64,000 nucleotides of DNA from JBFGCA01 sp041567315. GTDB lineage: Bacteria; Acidobacteriota; Thermoanaerobaculia; Multivoradales; JAHEKO01. Below the pieces are notes generated by a model. It was not told where the DNA came from. It saw only the letters and a list, made by a program, of their open reading frames with translations, and ran no database searches. Below are positions 40,024 to 48,629 of this stretch, in pieces. Position numbers and translations under genes: made by a program. Positions within the stretch are counted from its first letter, which is position 1. Every line of letters starts with the position of its first letter. The DNA lies in contig JBFGCA010000006.1 of assembly GCA_041567315.1 (NCBI GenBank), positions 7,922 to 71,921 on the forward strand, written 5' to 3'.

Positions 40024-41799
40024 CTACGGCTGGACGATCAGCGTCGGGTCGCCGAGCAGGGTGTAGCCGAGGATCACGTCGAGCTGGTCGGGGTCGCCGG
40101 CGGCGACCGCCTCCTTGGCCTCGCGGAGGGCGTCGCCGAGACGGACGCCGGGCACGCCGAGGCGGGCGAAGAGCTGGCTGCCGAGGCGGCGCTCGACCGG
40201 CGCCTCGGTGAGGGTGGCGGCGCCCAGCACCGCCGCGGCGCCGCGGTCCGGCTCGAGCATCAGGCGGTGACCCAGGGTGTCGTAGGTGGGGGCCACGTGG
40301 TAAGTGTTCCAGCAGCCCCACTGGGTGACCAGGGTGGGCCGTCCGGGGTTGTCGAGCTGGGCCACGTCGGAGGCCCGGAAGAGGCCCTGGAAGCTCCAGG
40401 CGGTGAGACCCGAGTGACCGAAGTAGCTGGTGAGGGCGACACCGTCGGCGACTTCCTGGAACAGTTTGTCGCGGGCGCCCGCCAGGCCGAGGTCGTCCAT
40501 GTAGGCGGGCTCGATCTGCCAGCCGGCGGGCAGCAGGGCGCGCATCTCCTCGCTGGCCGCGGTGAAGGAGAAACCCGAGGGCACGTCGAAGGCGTCGGCG
40601 GTGAGCACCGCGCGCCCGGCATGGCCGGCGCTCGCGAACTCGAGGGTCTTGGCCACCGCCTCGTCGAGCTCGGCCGGGGTGCGGACCGGCAGCCGGCCGA
40701 TCGCCAGGTCGGGTAGCAGGTCGAGGTCGACGTCGGCGTAGAGCGGGTCGACCGGCGCGAAGCGGACGATTGGGTCGGTGGCGGCATACGGGGTGGGGAT
40801 GAAGCTCACCGAGCCCAGACCCAGATAGTCGTGGTAGCCGTAGGTGTCGCCCCCGACCAGCAGGGCGTAGCGGGTCCCCATCTCGGCGCGGGCGTGCGCC
40901 ACGTAGAGGCGAATGGGCTCGGGGTCGACCAGGCCGTGCCCGAACTGCTCGTAGACCTGCTCGACGTCGACCACCGCGACCGACAGGCCCTCGTTGCGCC
41001 GCGCCTGGGCCAGCGGCTCGACGCCGGCCACGAAGTCGGGGTGGGCGATGATCAACAGCTCGGCCTCGAAGCCGGTGATCGTCTGGCGGCGCGGCGCCGG
41101 CTCGGCGATCGCCGGCACCCGGCCGGCGGCGGTGGCGACCAGATAGGTGGCCTCCTGGGCGCGGCCCGGGAAGACCGCCTCGTAGGCGCCCGGGAAACCG
41201 CTCACGAGGACCCCGGCGAGCCGCTCGGTGCCCGCCGCTGAGAGCCGGTAGACCTCGACGTCGGCCGACTCGAGGCCACCCACCCGCAACGCGCGGCCGG
41301 CGGCGGCGAAGCGCAGCGCCCCGTTCCGGGCCTGGAAGTGCCGCGGGTAGCCGACCTCGAAGCCGTCGAAGTGCACGAGGTCGGCCTGCGCCCCGGTGTC
41401 GTGGGGCTGGCGCAGGCGCAGGGTGTTGCCGGTGGCCTGGACCAGTCCGCCGGGGACCTCCACGGCGATTGGGTGGTCGACCAGCCCGTCAAACCACTCG
41501 TCGGCCAGCACCATGCCGTTGACCTCGACCACCAGGTGATGGTCGGGGGCGTTGGGGAAGTCGGTGACCCCCCACAGCGCCAGCTCGAGCTGGATCGGAC
41601 CGGCGTCCTCGACCAGGCCCTCGAGCTCGAAGGGGAAGTCGTACTGTCTGGGTCCGGAGACCGCCAGCATCCGGGTGTCGAACCAGGGATCGCCGATCGG
41701 CGAGGCGAAGTGGTAGAAGCGGTTGCGCTCGAAGCGCGCCTGCTCGCGGTAGGCGTCTGGGAAGTGCGAGCCGTCCGGGCGGCTGGGGTCCTCGGCCAT
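40024..41799 (-). CDS. Gingipain-type (C25) cysteine peptidase-like protein, apparently 5'-truncated
   Basis: About 591 residues. The catalytic pair is visible: histidine in TSYFGHSGLTAW and cysteine in TQWGCWNTY. Before them are ELLIIAHPDFVAGVEPL, GTRYALLVGGDTYGY and ADVDLDLLPDLAIGRLPV, typical of C25. C25 enzymes are secreted with signal and propeptide, but here neither is present. The frame opens directly after the TGA stop of the upstream flippase gene, in the same frame. The start (ATG 41799 or TTG 41817) is therefore unsure and the N-terminal part may be lost. There is also no sorting domain after DPTLIVQP. Confidence 0.7.
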   Translation of the reverse strand: MAEDPSRPDGSHFPDAYREQARFERNRFYHFASPIGDPWFDTRMLAVSGPRQYDFPFELEGLVEDAGPIQLELALWGVTDFPNAPDHHLVVEVNGMVLADEWFDGLVDHPIAVEVPGGLVQATGNTLRLRQPHDTGAQADLVHFDGFEVGYPRHFQARNGALRFAAAGRALRVGGLESADVEVYRLSAAGTERLAGVLVSGFPGAYEAVFPGRAQEATYLVATAAGRVPAIAEPAPRRQTITGFEAELLIIAHPDFVAGVEPLAQARRNEGLSVAVVDVEQVYEQFGHGLVDPEPIRLYVAHARAEMGTRYALLVGGDTYGYHDYLGLGSVSFIPTPYAATDPIVRFAPVDPLYADVDLDLLPDLAIGRLPVRTPAELDEAVAKTLEFASAGHAGRAVLTADAFDVPSGFSFTAASEEMRALLPAGWQIEPAYMDDLGLAGARDKLFQEVADGVALTSYFGHSGLTAWSFQGLFRASDVAQLDNPGRPTLVTQWGCWNTYHVAPTYDTLGHRLMLEPDRGAAAVLGAATLTEAPVERRLGSQLFARLGVPGVRLGDALREAKEAVAAGDPDQLDVILGYTLLGDPTLIVQP

Positions 41800-41865
41800 C
41801 CGCAGCGCCGCGGGCAACCGGCTCGAGGGCTCAAGCCCGGTCTTGCGCCCCGGTCTGGCCCCTTT

Positions 41866-42987
41866 TCACGCGCCGGCTGACAAATTCTGTCGCTCCGCTC
41901 GGCCCCCGTTGCCTCGCCGCAGCCGCGCCATGAGCGGCGGCAGCGCCGCCAGACCCAGGGCTACCGCGAACCACAGGGTGGCGCCGCGGATGATCAGCGT
42001 CGCCGAGGCGGCGACCGCCGCGTCGTGGCCCTGCAGGTCGAGCAGCCCGGCGAGCACTCCTTCGGAGGCCAGCAGACCGCCCGGCAGCAGCGACAGGGCG
42101 CCGGCGAGGGTAGAGAAGCTGTAGTTGAAGACCGCCGCCAGCCAGGGCGCGGCCGGTTCATAGGCGCGGGCGACGACGCCGAAGCCGATCGCCTCGGCCC
42201 CCCAGGCCAGGAACGAGAGCACCAGCGCCGGCGCCAGCAGCGGCGCCGCCAGCAGGGCGCGGAGGTGGCGGTAGACGTCGCCCAGTACGGCGACCCGCGG
42301 GCCGACGCCCGGCAGGCGCCGGGCCCGGGCCAGCAGCCAGGTGGCGCCGCGTTGCCAGGTGAGAAGCGCCGTGCCGGCGGCGGCCAGCGCTCCGCACAAA
42401 GCGGCCAGCCAGGGTCCTGCCGGCAGGAAAAGCGCCCCCACGCCGACCAGCAGCAGCATGCCCACCAGGTCGGTCAGCCGCTCGGCGATGACCACCGCCA
42501 CCACCCGCCGCGCCGGGCCGCCGCCCAGCTCGCGGGCCAGCCAGGCCTTGCCCAGCTCGCCCGCCTTGCCGGGCGTCACCGACAGCGCGAAACCGGCCAG
42601 GAAGACCAGCAGGCTGGGCCACAGGGGCAGCCGGGTTCCGGCGCGGGCCAGGTAGAGCTGCCAGCGGCCGAAGCGGAGACCGTAGTTGAGAAGCGACAGG
42701 GCCAGCACCGGCAGCAGCCGGGCAAGCGGGAAGCCGCGCAGCCGGCGCGCCAGCTCCTGACCGTCGGACCACAGCACCAGACCCGCCAGCGCCACCACCG
42801 CCAGCAGGGCGGGCAGCAGGAGCCGCCTCCCGAAGTGCTCCAGCAGGCCATGGTCGAGACCCGCTGTGACGTCGTCCCCGGCTGTCCGGTTCTCGGCGCC
42901 GTTTTCCACGCCGCTGGGCTCCTCGGTCTGGCCGGGGGCCGCCGGCCGCTCGTCCGTGGGGCTCGGGCGGGCCTCGTCGCGGCGCAC
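41866..42987 (-). CDS. Lysylphosphatidylglycerol synthase TM-region / UPF0104 flippase-like membrane protein
   Basis: 373 residues from GTG 42987, which follows a TACACT box by 7 bases. After an acidic, proline-rich cytoplasmic tail of about 65 residues come eight or more membrane segments. Family blocks are LNYGLRFGRWQLYL, FALSVTPGKAGELGKAWL, VIAERLTDLVGMLLL and AGALSLLPGGLLASEG. Members span the flippase part of MprF and relatives in lipid or hopanoid transport. No tRNA-dependent synthase domain is attached. The substrate is unknown, but the nearby glycolipid glycosyltransferase suggests a lipid role. Confidence 0.82.
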   Translation of the reverse strand: MRRDEARPSPTDERPAAPGQTEEPSGVENGAENRTAGDDVTAGLDHGLLEHFGRRLLLPALLAVVALAGLVLWSDGQELARRLRGFPLARLLPVLALSLLNYGLRFGRWQLYLARAGTRLPLWPSLLVFLAGFALSVTPGKAGELGKAWLARELGGGPARRVVAVVIAERLTDLVGMLLLVGVGALFLPAGPWLAALCGALAAAGTALLTWQRGATWLLARARRLPGVGPRVAVLGDVYRHLRALLAAPLLAPALVLSFLAWGAEAIGFGVVARAYEPAAPWLAAVFNYSFSTLAGALSLLPGGLLASEGVLAGLLDLQGHDAAVAASATLIIRGATLWFAVALGLAALPPLMARLRRGNGGRAERQNLSAGA

Positions 42988-42994
42988 GGCGCCG

Positions 42995-43000
42995 AGTGTA
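42995..43000 (-). promoter_or_regulatory. -10 box of the flippase-like gene, leaderless arrangement
   Basis: TACACT on the minus strand, 7 bases from the GTG start, with no ribosome-binding site. Confidence 0.55.
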
Positions 43001-43129
43001 GCGGAGCCCGCCCGGGCTCGCTGTGGCGCCCGTGCTAGCGTCCGGTGCGGCAAGTTCCGCTACATTCGAGCGGCGCTGCATCCCGCTGGGCGGCGTCGTT
43101 CCTCGGGTCCTTTCGAGTCGGTCGGAAAA

Positions 43130-43432
43130 ACCAGGACTCTCGGCTTCCATGACGGCTGCCAGCTCGCGCACTACGCGCTGGCGTTCGTGCCGCCGGACGG
43201 GCTGAGCCGCGCCGAGTGGGAGGCGCGCCGGCGGGAGCGGCTCGAGCGGCCGCGCGCCATCCGGGTGACGGTGGCGCTGGTCGAGGCCGAGGAGCTGGCC
43301 CCCGGCCGCCGGCGGGTGCGCTTCGTCCAGGCCTACGAGTCGGACCTGTTCCAGGACCGGGTGTGCAAGACCCTGGACCTGGTCTGGGACGCGACCGCCT
43401 GGCGGATCGCCGCCGAGCGGGCCGAGGGCTGA
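43130..43432 (+). pseudogene. C-terminal fragment of a Cds6/NTF2-like domain protein
   Basis: The readable part runs from about FVPPDGLSRAEWEARRRERL through RVRFVQAYESDLFQDRVCKT to LDLVWDATAWRIAAERAEG. This is the end of the NTF2-like domain found at the C-terminus of some L,D-transpeptidases and related envelope proteins. The start of the domain (with the usual tryptophan-rich helix) is absent in all frames. GTG 43187 could begin an 81-residue protein, but the missing half of the fold argues for a remnant. Confidence 0.5.
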
Positions 43433-43439
43433 CCCGCGG

Positions 43440-44027
43440 CTAGCCGCCCGCCGCGGCCGGTTCGTCGAGGCGCGCGAAGGTCAGGCCGCGGGCGGCCGCG
43501 GCGGAGAGGAACGCGGGGAGCACGCGGGCTGTCTGATCGGGCCGGTTGCGGCGCCGGCGGCCGTCATGTAGGAGGATGATCTCCCCGGGCCGGGTGCGGG
43601 AGAGCCGCGCGCCGATGGCCGGGGCCCGGCCCAGCGGCCCCCAGTCCACCCCGCTGAGGGTCCACAGCACCACGGTCTCGCCGAGCTCGCCGGCCGCCTC
43701 GAGCTGGGCGCGGCGGCGGCGGCCGTAGGGCGGGCGGAAGAAGCGCGACGCTTGGCCGGTGACGTCGGCGATCGCCTGGTGGCCGAGGAGCACCTGCCGG
43801 CGGGCCTCGGCCGCCGGGATCCGCCAGGGGTGACGATGGCTCCAGCTGTGGTTGGCGACCAGATGCCCGGCGGCCACCAGCCGACGGACCAGCTCGGGAT
43901 GCTCGCGCACGGCGCGCCCGACGACGAAGAAGGAGGCCCTGACCCCGGCCGCCGCCAGCACGTCGAGGATGGCGGGCGTCGAGTGCGGGTCGGGTCCGTC
44001 GTCGAAGGTGAGACGGACCGGTCTCAC
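43440..44027 (-). CDS. Polysaccharide deacetylase (NodB domain)
   Basis: 195 residues from GTG 44027, which overlaps the stop of the YkoP-like gene by GTGA. Catalytic motifs of carbohydrate esterase family 4 are all present: RLTFDDGPDPHS, NHSWSHRHPW (metal histidines), FFRPPYGRRRR, DWGPLG in place of the usual DW motif, and EIILLHDGRRRR. There is no signal peptide, so the substrate is probably cytoplasmic or membrane-facing, for example a glycolipid head group. It is last in a three-gene set with a glycosyltransferase. Confidence 0.88.
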   Translation of the reverse strand: MRPVRLTFDDGPDPHSTPAILDVLAAAGVRASFFVVGRAVREHPELVRRLVAAGHLVANHSWSHRHPWRIPAAEARRQVLLGHQAIADVTGQASRFFRPPYGRRRRAQLEAAGELGETVVLWTLSGVDWGPLGRAPAIGARLSRTRPGEIILLHDGRRRRNRPDQTARVLPAFLSAAAARGLTFARLDEPAAAGG

Positions 44028-44614
44028 GCCGCCGGCTCGCGGAATCGCTTGAGAGGCACGCGACCGCCTGCGAAGTGGTCGAGGAGCCGACGGCGGCTGA
44101 GCCAGAAGCGGTGGGGCTGCAGGCGGTCCGCCTCGCGGGCCGCGCCCTCGGGATGGAACGCCCACAGCAGCAGCCGGAAGTGCCAGCGCAGTCGCCAGGC
44201 CCGCCACCCCGGCGGCAACGGCTCGATCTCGAACCCCAGCATCCTGCCGTGGGGTGGAATCCAGCTCACCCCCTCGAAGCCCTGGACGGCGGCCAGGGCA
44301 GGGTCGGTCTCGACCCGTCGGGCGAGCTCGGCGAGCGACCCGAGCAGCAGCTTGGCGAAGCGGAAGGCGCGCGCCCTGCCCTCATCCCCGATCAGCAGCC
44401 GCCGGTTGTCGAGGTGGAGACGGCCGACCGGATCGCCAGGCCCGAGCCGGGTGCCGTCGGCCAGCTCGCGCGCCGGCCCGTGATGGCGGTCCAGCTCCAG
44501 GCGCAGGAACTCGCCCACCGGCTCTACCCGGTGCCACCGGTCGTACAGCCGGTCGAAGGCCTGGTAGACGGCCCCTAGCAACCGCAGCGGCAGGTTCGAC
44601 AACCGCTTTCCCAT
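44024..44614 (-). CDS. YkoP-like protein
   Basis: 196 residues. It begins MGKRLSNLPLRLLGAVYQAFDRLYDRWHRVEP (two segments around residues 1-30) and continues with an alpha/beta region including IGDEGRARAFRFAKLLL and an aromatic-rich middle. Similarity to B. subtilis YkoP is judged from order and context. In Bacillus and elsewhere YkoP-like domains sit beside or inside genes for glycosyltransferases and polysaccharide deacetylases, as here. Function unknown. A start at 44647 would lie inside the solo element end and is rejected. Confidence 0.6.
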   Translation of the reverse strand: MGKRLSNLPLRLLGAVYQAFDRLYDRWHRVEPVGEFLRLELDRHHGPARELADGTRLGPGDPVGRLHLDNRRLLIGDEGRARAFRFAKLLLGSLAELARRVETDPALAAVQGFEGVSWIPPHGRMLGFEIEPLPPGWRAWRLRWHFRLLLWAFHPEGAAREADRLQPHRFWLSRRRLLDHFAGGRVPLKRFREPAA

Positions 44615-44636
44615 CTGGTCGGCGCCGCCCCTCCCG

Positions 44637-44657
44637 GCTTCCACCACGGACTCCTAG
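44637..44657. mobile_element. Solo right arm of the 169-bp element, copy F
   Basis: GCTTCCACCACGGACTCCTAG matches the right end of copy B except for one or two bases; the rest of the element is absent. Its CTAG (44654-44657) contains the stop codon of the glycosyltransferase gene. Confidence 0.65.
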
Positions 44658-46039
44658 CGGGCGGCCAGCTCTGGTGCCCTCTCCGTGGCCGGCCCCGGGG
44701 CCAGCCCGCGGACCAGGCCGGCGACCCGGGCCGCGGCGTCGCGGCAGCCGTGGTCCCAGGCGCGCTGCTGTGCCTCCTCCAACCGCGGTCGGGAGCCGAA
44801 CAGCTCGGCCAGCCGCTCGCGAAGGGCCTCCGGGCGCACCAGTCCGCCCAGACCGCGGCTCTCCAGGTAGCGCACGTTGAAGCCCTCCTGGCCGCCCAGC
44901 GAGCAGCAGGCCAGGAAAGGCCGGCCGCAGGCCAGCGCCTCGGCCACCGACAGGCCGCCCGGCTTGCCGACTACGACGTCGGCGGCACGCAGCAGGCTGG
45001 GCATCTCGGTGGTCCAGGCCAGCACCTTGAGCCGTTCGGGGCGGCGCTCGACGATCGAATCGAGGCTGCGCCGCACGGCTTCGGGCGCGTGTCCCGCCAG
45101 CACCACGACCTGGTAGCCGAGCTCGTCCGCCGCCAGCTCGCGCAGCGCCCGCACGACGCCGATGCCGTAGCCGCCGCCGGTGACCAGGACGGTCGGCCGC
45201 TCGGGGTCGAGCCCGAGGGCGCGGCGGCCGTCGCGCGGCGGCGGCGGGGCGGCGAACTCGGGCATCAGCGGGATGCCGGTGACGTGCACGCTGGCCGCCG
45301 GCGCCCCGCGCTCGGCGAGCTCGCGTGCCACCTCCTCGGTGCCGACGCAGTAGTGGTCGATCGACGGCTGCACCCAGAAGCCGTGCGCCCCGAAATCGGT
45401 CGTCACCGCCACCGCCGGGATCGAGCGGTAGCCGTTGAGGCGCTTGAGGAAGGTGAGCAGCGCCGCCAGGTTGACCTGGGTGGCGACCACCACCTGGGGC
45501 TCGAAGGCCGCCAGCTCGCTCTTGAGCCGCCGCACCAGCAGCTTGCGGATCCAGGCCAGCAGCCCCTGCCGGATCAGCTTCTCGGAGCGCGGCGAGCGAG
45601 TGGTCAAGGTCGACAGCAGGGTGACGAACAGCGCCTCGTCCAGGGACTCGCTCTTGGGCGAGAACCACCCCCGGTTGTCGGGGAAGTGGGTCTTCTGGAA
45701 GCGCCGGAGCACGTCGCGCACCGCGGTCGGGATACTGCCCTCCTCGAGCATCTCCCGCCAGTCGTCCCAGTCGCGGTGGTAGAGGCTCTCGTAGAGCGCG
45801 GGTTCGCCGGTCACCAGGTCGATGTAGCCCGTCTTGAGGGCGTCGGCGACCTTGGCGTCCATCAGCTCCCACAGGTCCAGCACGTGGACCCGGACCGAGG
45901 AGTCGTCGCCGGCGAGCGCCAGCCCGACCGCCTGGGCGGCCCGGGTATGCCCGTTGCCGAGCCCCGAGGTCAGGAAGAGGACCCGCATCCCCGAGGCCCG
46001 GGGCGCATGCCGACCGCCGTGATCGTCCACCCTCTCCAT
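44654..46039 (-). CDS. Glycosyltransferase family 28, diacylglycerol glucosyltransferase-like
   Basis: 461 residues, GT-B fold. The N-terminal acceptor domain begins RVLFLTSGLGNGHTRAAQAV (about residues 19-38); the C-terminal donor domain has VLVTGGGYGIGVVRAL and DVVVGKPGGLSVAEALACG. The family contains MurG, MGDG synthases and UgtP; the insert at about 70-150 and the neighbours fit the processive diacylglycerol type rather than MurG. It probably makes a membrane glycolipid that the downstream NodB enzyme could modify. The start may also be the ATG at about 45988. Its stop TAG is in element F. Confidence 0.82.
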   Translation of the reverse strand: MERVDDHGGRHAPRASGMRVLFLTSGLGNGHTRAAQAVGLALAGDDSSVRVHVLDLWELMDAKVADALKTGYIDLVTGEPALYESLYHRDWDDWREMLEEGSIPTAVRDVLRRFQKTHFPDNRGWFSPKSESLDEALFVTLLSTLTTRSPRSEKLIRQGLLAWIRKLLVRRLKSELAAFEPQVVVATQVNLAALLTFLKRLNGYRSIPAVAVTTDFGAHGFWVQPSIDHYCVGTEEVARELAERGAPAASVHVTGIPLMPEFAAPPPPRDGRRALGLDPERPTVLVTGGGYGIGVVRALRELAADELGYQVVVLAGHAPEAVRRSLDSIVERRPERLKVLAWTTEMPSLLRAADVVVGKPGGLSVAEALACGRPFLACCSLGGQEGFNVRYLESRGLGGLVRPEALRERLAELFGSRPRLEEAQQRAWDHGCRDAAARVAGLVRGLAPGPATERAPELAAR

Positions 46040-46141
46040 CGCTCGCCGCCCGCAGCGTCCCGCCGCGTCGCCGGCTGGCAGGCCCGGCCGCGGCCGGCGG
46101 GAGCCCCGTCCTGTGCGGGGCGGCTCTGGCTGCGGGGGGTC

Positions 46142-46147
46142 AGTCTA
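46142..46147 (-). promoter_or_regulatory. -10 box of the glycosyltransferase operon, overlapping element E
   Basis: TAGACT on the minus strand; its TAG half lies in the CTAG edge of element E. The leader would be about 95 bases. Confidence 0.35.
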
Positions 46148-46194
46148 GCAAGTCCGTGGTGGAAGTCGGGCGGACGTCCACCGTGGGCTGCTGG
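46145..46194. mobile_element. Shortened copy (50 bp) of the 169-bp element, copy E
   Basis: The left arm with GTCCGTGGTGGAAGTC is intact. The right arm (near 46174-46190) is degraded and the interior is deleted. It starts in CTAG and lies between two minus-strand genes. Confidence 0.65.
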
Positions 46195-46239
46195 CAGGCT
46201 GTGGGAGGTCCGGCCGGCGCCGGGGCGCGGGCGCCCGGC

Positions 46240-47790
46240 TCAGGAGAAGACGCGCAAGAAGAGGCCGAGGACCCTGCGGACCAGCGGGGTCAGCTTGCCG
46301 CGGCGCCAGGTGTCGGCGGCCCGCTTGATGACCTCGATCTGGGTGGGGTAGGGGTGGATGGTGGTGGCCAGCTTGGAGAGGCCGACCTGGTGGGTGACCG
46401 CCAGGCACAGCTCGCCGAGCATCTCGCCGGCGTGGTCGGCCACCAGGGTGGCGCCCAGGACGCGGTCCTTGCCGCGCTGAACGTGGAGCCGCAGGAAGCC
46501 CTCGTCGGCGCCGTCGAGCACCGCCCGGTCGACGTCGGCGAGCGGGATGGTGAGGGTGTCGACCTCGAAGCCCTGCTGGCGGGCCTCCTTCTCGTACATC
46601 CCCACGTGGGCGATCTCGGGGCTAGTGTAGGTGCACCAGGGCACCACCAGGTCGCTGGCCTTGGCGCGCCCGAAGAACAGCGCGTTCTGGATGGCGATGC
46701 GGGCCAGCGCGTCGGCCACGTGGGTGAACTTGTACTTGGAAGCGACGTCGCCGACGGCGTAGATCCGCGGGTTGGTGGTGCGCAGCCGGTCGTCGATCCG
46801 CACCCCCTGGCGGTCGAACTCGACCCCGGCCGCCTCGAGCCCCAGCCCTTCGACGTTGGGGGCGCGGCCGACCGCCACCAGCAGCCGGTCGACGGTGGCG
46901 CTTTGCGAGCGGCCGCCGTCGCGCGCGAACTGGAGGGTCAGCTCCCCGCCGGCGGGCTCGACGCGCTCGACCTTGACCCCCAGCTCGAGCTTGACCCCGT
47001 CGTCGAGCATCGCCTGCTGGACGATGGCGGCGGCGTCGGCGTCCTCCCGCACCAGCACGTGCGGGGCCATGTCGAAGAGGGTGACCTCGCTGCCCAGCCG
47101 GGCGAAGGACTGGGACAGCTCGCAACCGATCGGTCCGCCGCCGATGACCCCGAAGCGGCGCGGCCGCTCGGTCAGCGTGAACACCGTCTCGTTGGTCAGA
47201 TAGCAGCCCTCGTCGCAGCCGGGGATGGGCGGCGCCACCGGCCGGGCGCCGGTGGCGACGACCGCCCGCCGGAAGTGGAGGCGGCGACCGTCGACCTCGA
47301 CCGCGTCGGGGGCCACGAAGCGTCCCTCGCCGAGAAAGACGTCGACCCCGAGGCCGCGGAAGCGCTCGACGCTGTCGTGGCGGCTGATCACCGCCCGCAG
47401 CCGGCGCATGCGCTCCATGGCGGCGGCGAAATCGCCGTCGCCGGCGGCCGCCGGCCCCCCGTAGGCGCCCGCCGCGCCGCGAGCGTCCCGCCAGGCGCGG
47501 GCGGCGCGGATGATGCCCTTCGACGGCACGCAGCCGTAGTTGAGACAGTCGCCGCCCATCAGCCGCCGCTCGACCAGCGCCACCCGGGCGCCGAGCCCGG
47601 CCGCGCCGGCCGCCGACACCAGTCCGGCGGTGCCGGCACCGACCACCACCAGGTGATAGCGGCCGGCGGGCTGCGGGTTGACCCAGTGCTCGGGGTGGAC
47701 GTTGTCGAGCAGCCCGCGGTTGTGCTCGTCGAGCGGCTGGACCAGCTCCAGCAGCTCGGGATCGAGCGCCGGAGTCCCGAGATCAGACAT
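46240..47790 (-). CDS. MerA-like FAD-dependent pyridine nucleotide-disulfide oxidoreductase
   Basis: 516 residues. The FAD domain has VVVGAGTAGLVSAAGAAGLG and the redox pair in GGDCLNYGCVPSKG; the NAD(P) domain has FGVIGGGPIGCELSQ; the FAD second site is RIYAVGDVASKYKFTHVAD; the dimer domain ends in HPYPTQIEVIKR. It lacks an N-terminal heavy-metal domain and C-terminal vicinal cysteines, so mercury reduction is unlikely. An N-terminal extension of about 40 residues is unusual. The upstream TVP38 gene overlaps by 8 bases; this pairing is common, and the role is unknown. Confidence 0.88.
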   Translation of the reverse strand: MSDLGTPALDPELLELVQPLDEHNRGLLDNVHPEHWVNPQPAGRYHLVVVGAGTAGLVSAAGAAGLGARVALVERRLMGGDCLNYGCVPSKGIIRAARAWRDARGAAGAYGGPAAAGDGDFAAAMERMRRLRAVISRHDSVERFRGLGVDVFLGEGRFVAPDAVEVDGRRLHFRRAVVATGARPVAPPIPGCDEGCYLTNETVFTLTERPRRFGVIGGGPIGCELSQSFARLGSEVTLFDMAPHVLVREDADAAAIVQQAMLDDGVKLELGVKVERVEPAGGELTLQFARDGGRSQSATVDRLLVAVGRAPNVEGLGLEAAGVEFDRQGVRIDDRLRTTNPRIYAVGDVASKYKFTHVADALARIAIQNALFFGRAKASDLVVPWCTYTSPEIAHVGMYEKEARQQGFEVDTLTIPLADVDRAVLDGADEGFLRLHVQRGKDRVLGATLVADHAGEMLGELCLAVTHQVGLSKLATTIHPYPTQIEVIKRAADTWRRGKLTPLVRRVLGLFLRVFS

Positions 47791-48523
47791 CGTCCACCTC
47801 CTGTTTGAGCGCCCGGGCGGCGATGCGGGTGACGATGGCGGTGACCAGCACCGTGGCCACCAGACCGACCCCCAGCAGCGCCCAGTCGCCGGCGCCGCGC
47901 TCCACGGTGGCGCCGCCGGCCACCGCCGCCAGGCTGCCCAGCGCCTTGCCGTAGTAGACGTAGAGGAAGGTCCCGGGGAGCATGCCGAAGGCGGCCAGCA
48001 TGTAGTCGGCGAAGCGCACCCGGGTGAGCCCCAGCGCGTAGTTGAGCAGGTTGTAGGGGAAGGCCGGCGAGAGCCGCAGCAGGAAGACGATCTTGAGCCC
48101 CTGCTCGCCGACCGCCCGGTCGATGGCCCCGAAGCGGGGCGTCCGCTGGAGCCGCCGCTCGACGGCGCCGCGGGCCAGGTAGCGGGCGATCAGGAAGGCC
48201 AGGCCCGAGCCCAAAGTGGCGCCCAGGAACACGAACAAGGTGCCGCGCGCCAGCCCGAAGATGGCGCCGGCCGCCAGGGTGAGGACCGAGCCCGGGATGA
48301 AGGCGACGGTGGCCACCGCGTACCCCAGCACGAAGACCAGCGGACCCCAGACGCCGAGGCCGTCGACCCAGCCGGCGAACTGCGGCACGTAGCCCCCGAG
48401 CCGCCGCCCGAGGTACAGCAGCAGGGCGACGGCGGCGACGGCCGCCACCAGCTTGAGGACGGCCGCCAGGCGGCGCTTTGCGGGGTCGGCGGCCGGCGCC
48501 GCCGGCGAGGGGGTCTCGGTCAT
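47783..48523 (-). CDS. TVP38/TMEM64 (DedA-like) membrane protein
   Basis: 246 residues with five or six membrane spans. The SNARE-associated core is visible: FIPGSVLTLAAGAIFG, GATLGSGLAFLIARYLAR, LLRLSPAFPYNLLNYALGLT and GMLPGTFLYVYYGK. Members act in lipid or ion movement across the membrane. It overlaps the oxidoreductase gene, so the two are translationally coupled and probably act together. Confidence 0.9.
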   Translation of the reverse strand: MTETPSPAAPAADPAKRRLAAVLKLVAAVAAVALLLYLGRRLGGYVPQFAGWVDGLGVWGPLVFVLGYAVATVAFIPGSVLTLAAGAIFGLARGTLFVFLGATLGSGLAFLIARYLARGAVERRLQRTPRFGAIDRAVGEQGLKIVFLLRLSPAFPYNLLNYALGLTRVRFADYMLAAFGMLPGTFLYVYYGKALGSLAAVAGGATVERGAGDWALLGVGLVATVLVTAIVTRIAARALKQEVDDV

Positions 48524-48629
48524 CTCGGGGTGACTCGGATCGGGGCGGGCGGTCCGGCTCCCTCCTCCGCCCGCCGGGAAGCTACGCGCCCGCCGCCGGC
48601 CCGGTTCTGTGGCCGGGAACGAGTGGCGA

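Noticed and set aside
44615..44647. Start of the YkoP-like gene at 44647
   Set aside because: The ATG there is part of the element arm, reading through its GTGGTGGAAG sequence; the next ATG at 44614 begins the plausible protein.
46240..47790. Mercuric reductase activity for the MerA-like protein
   Set aside because: No N-terminal metal-binding domain and no C-terminal cysteine pair; no mer genes nearby.
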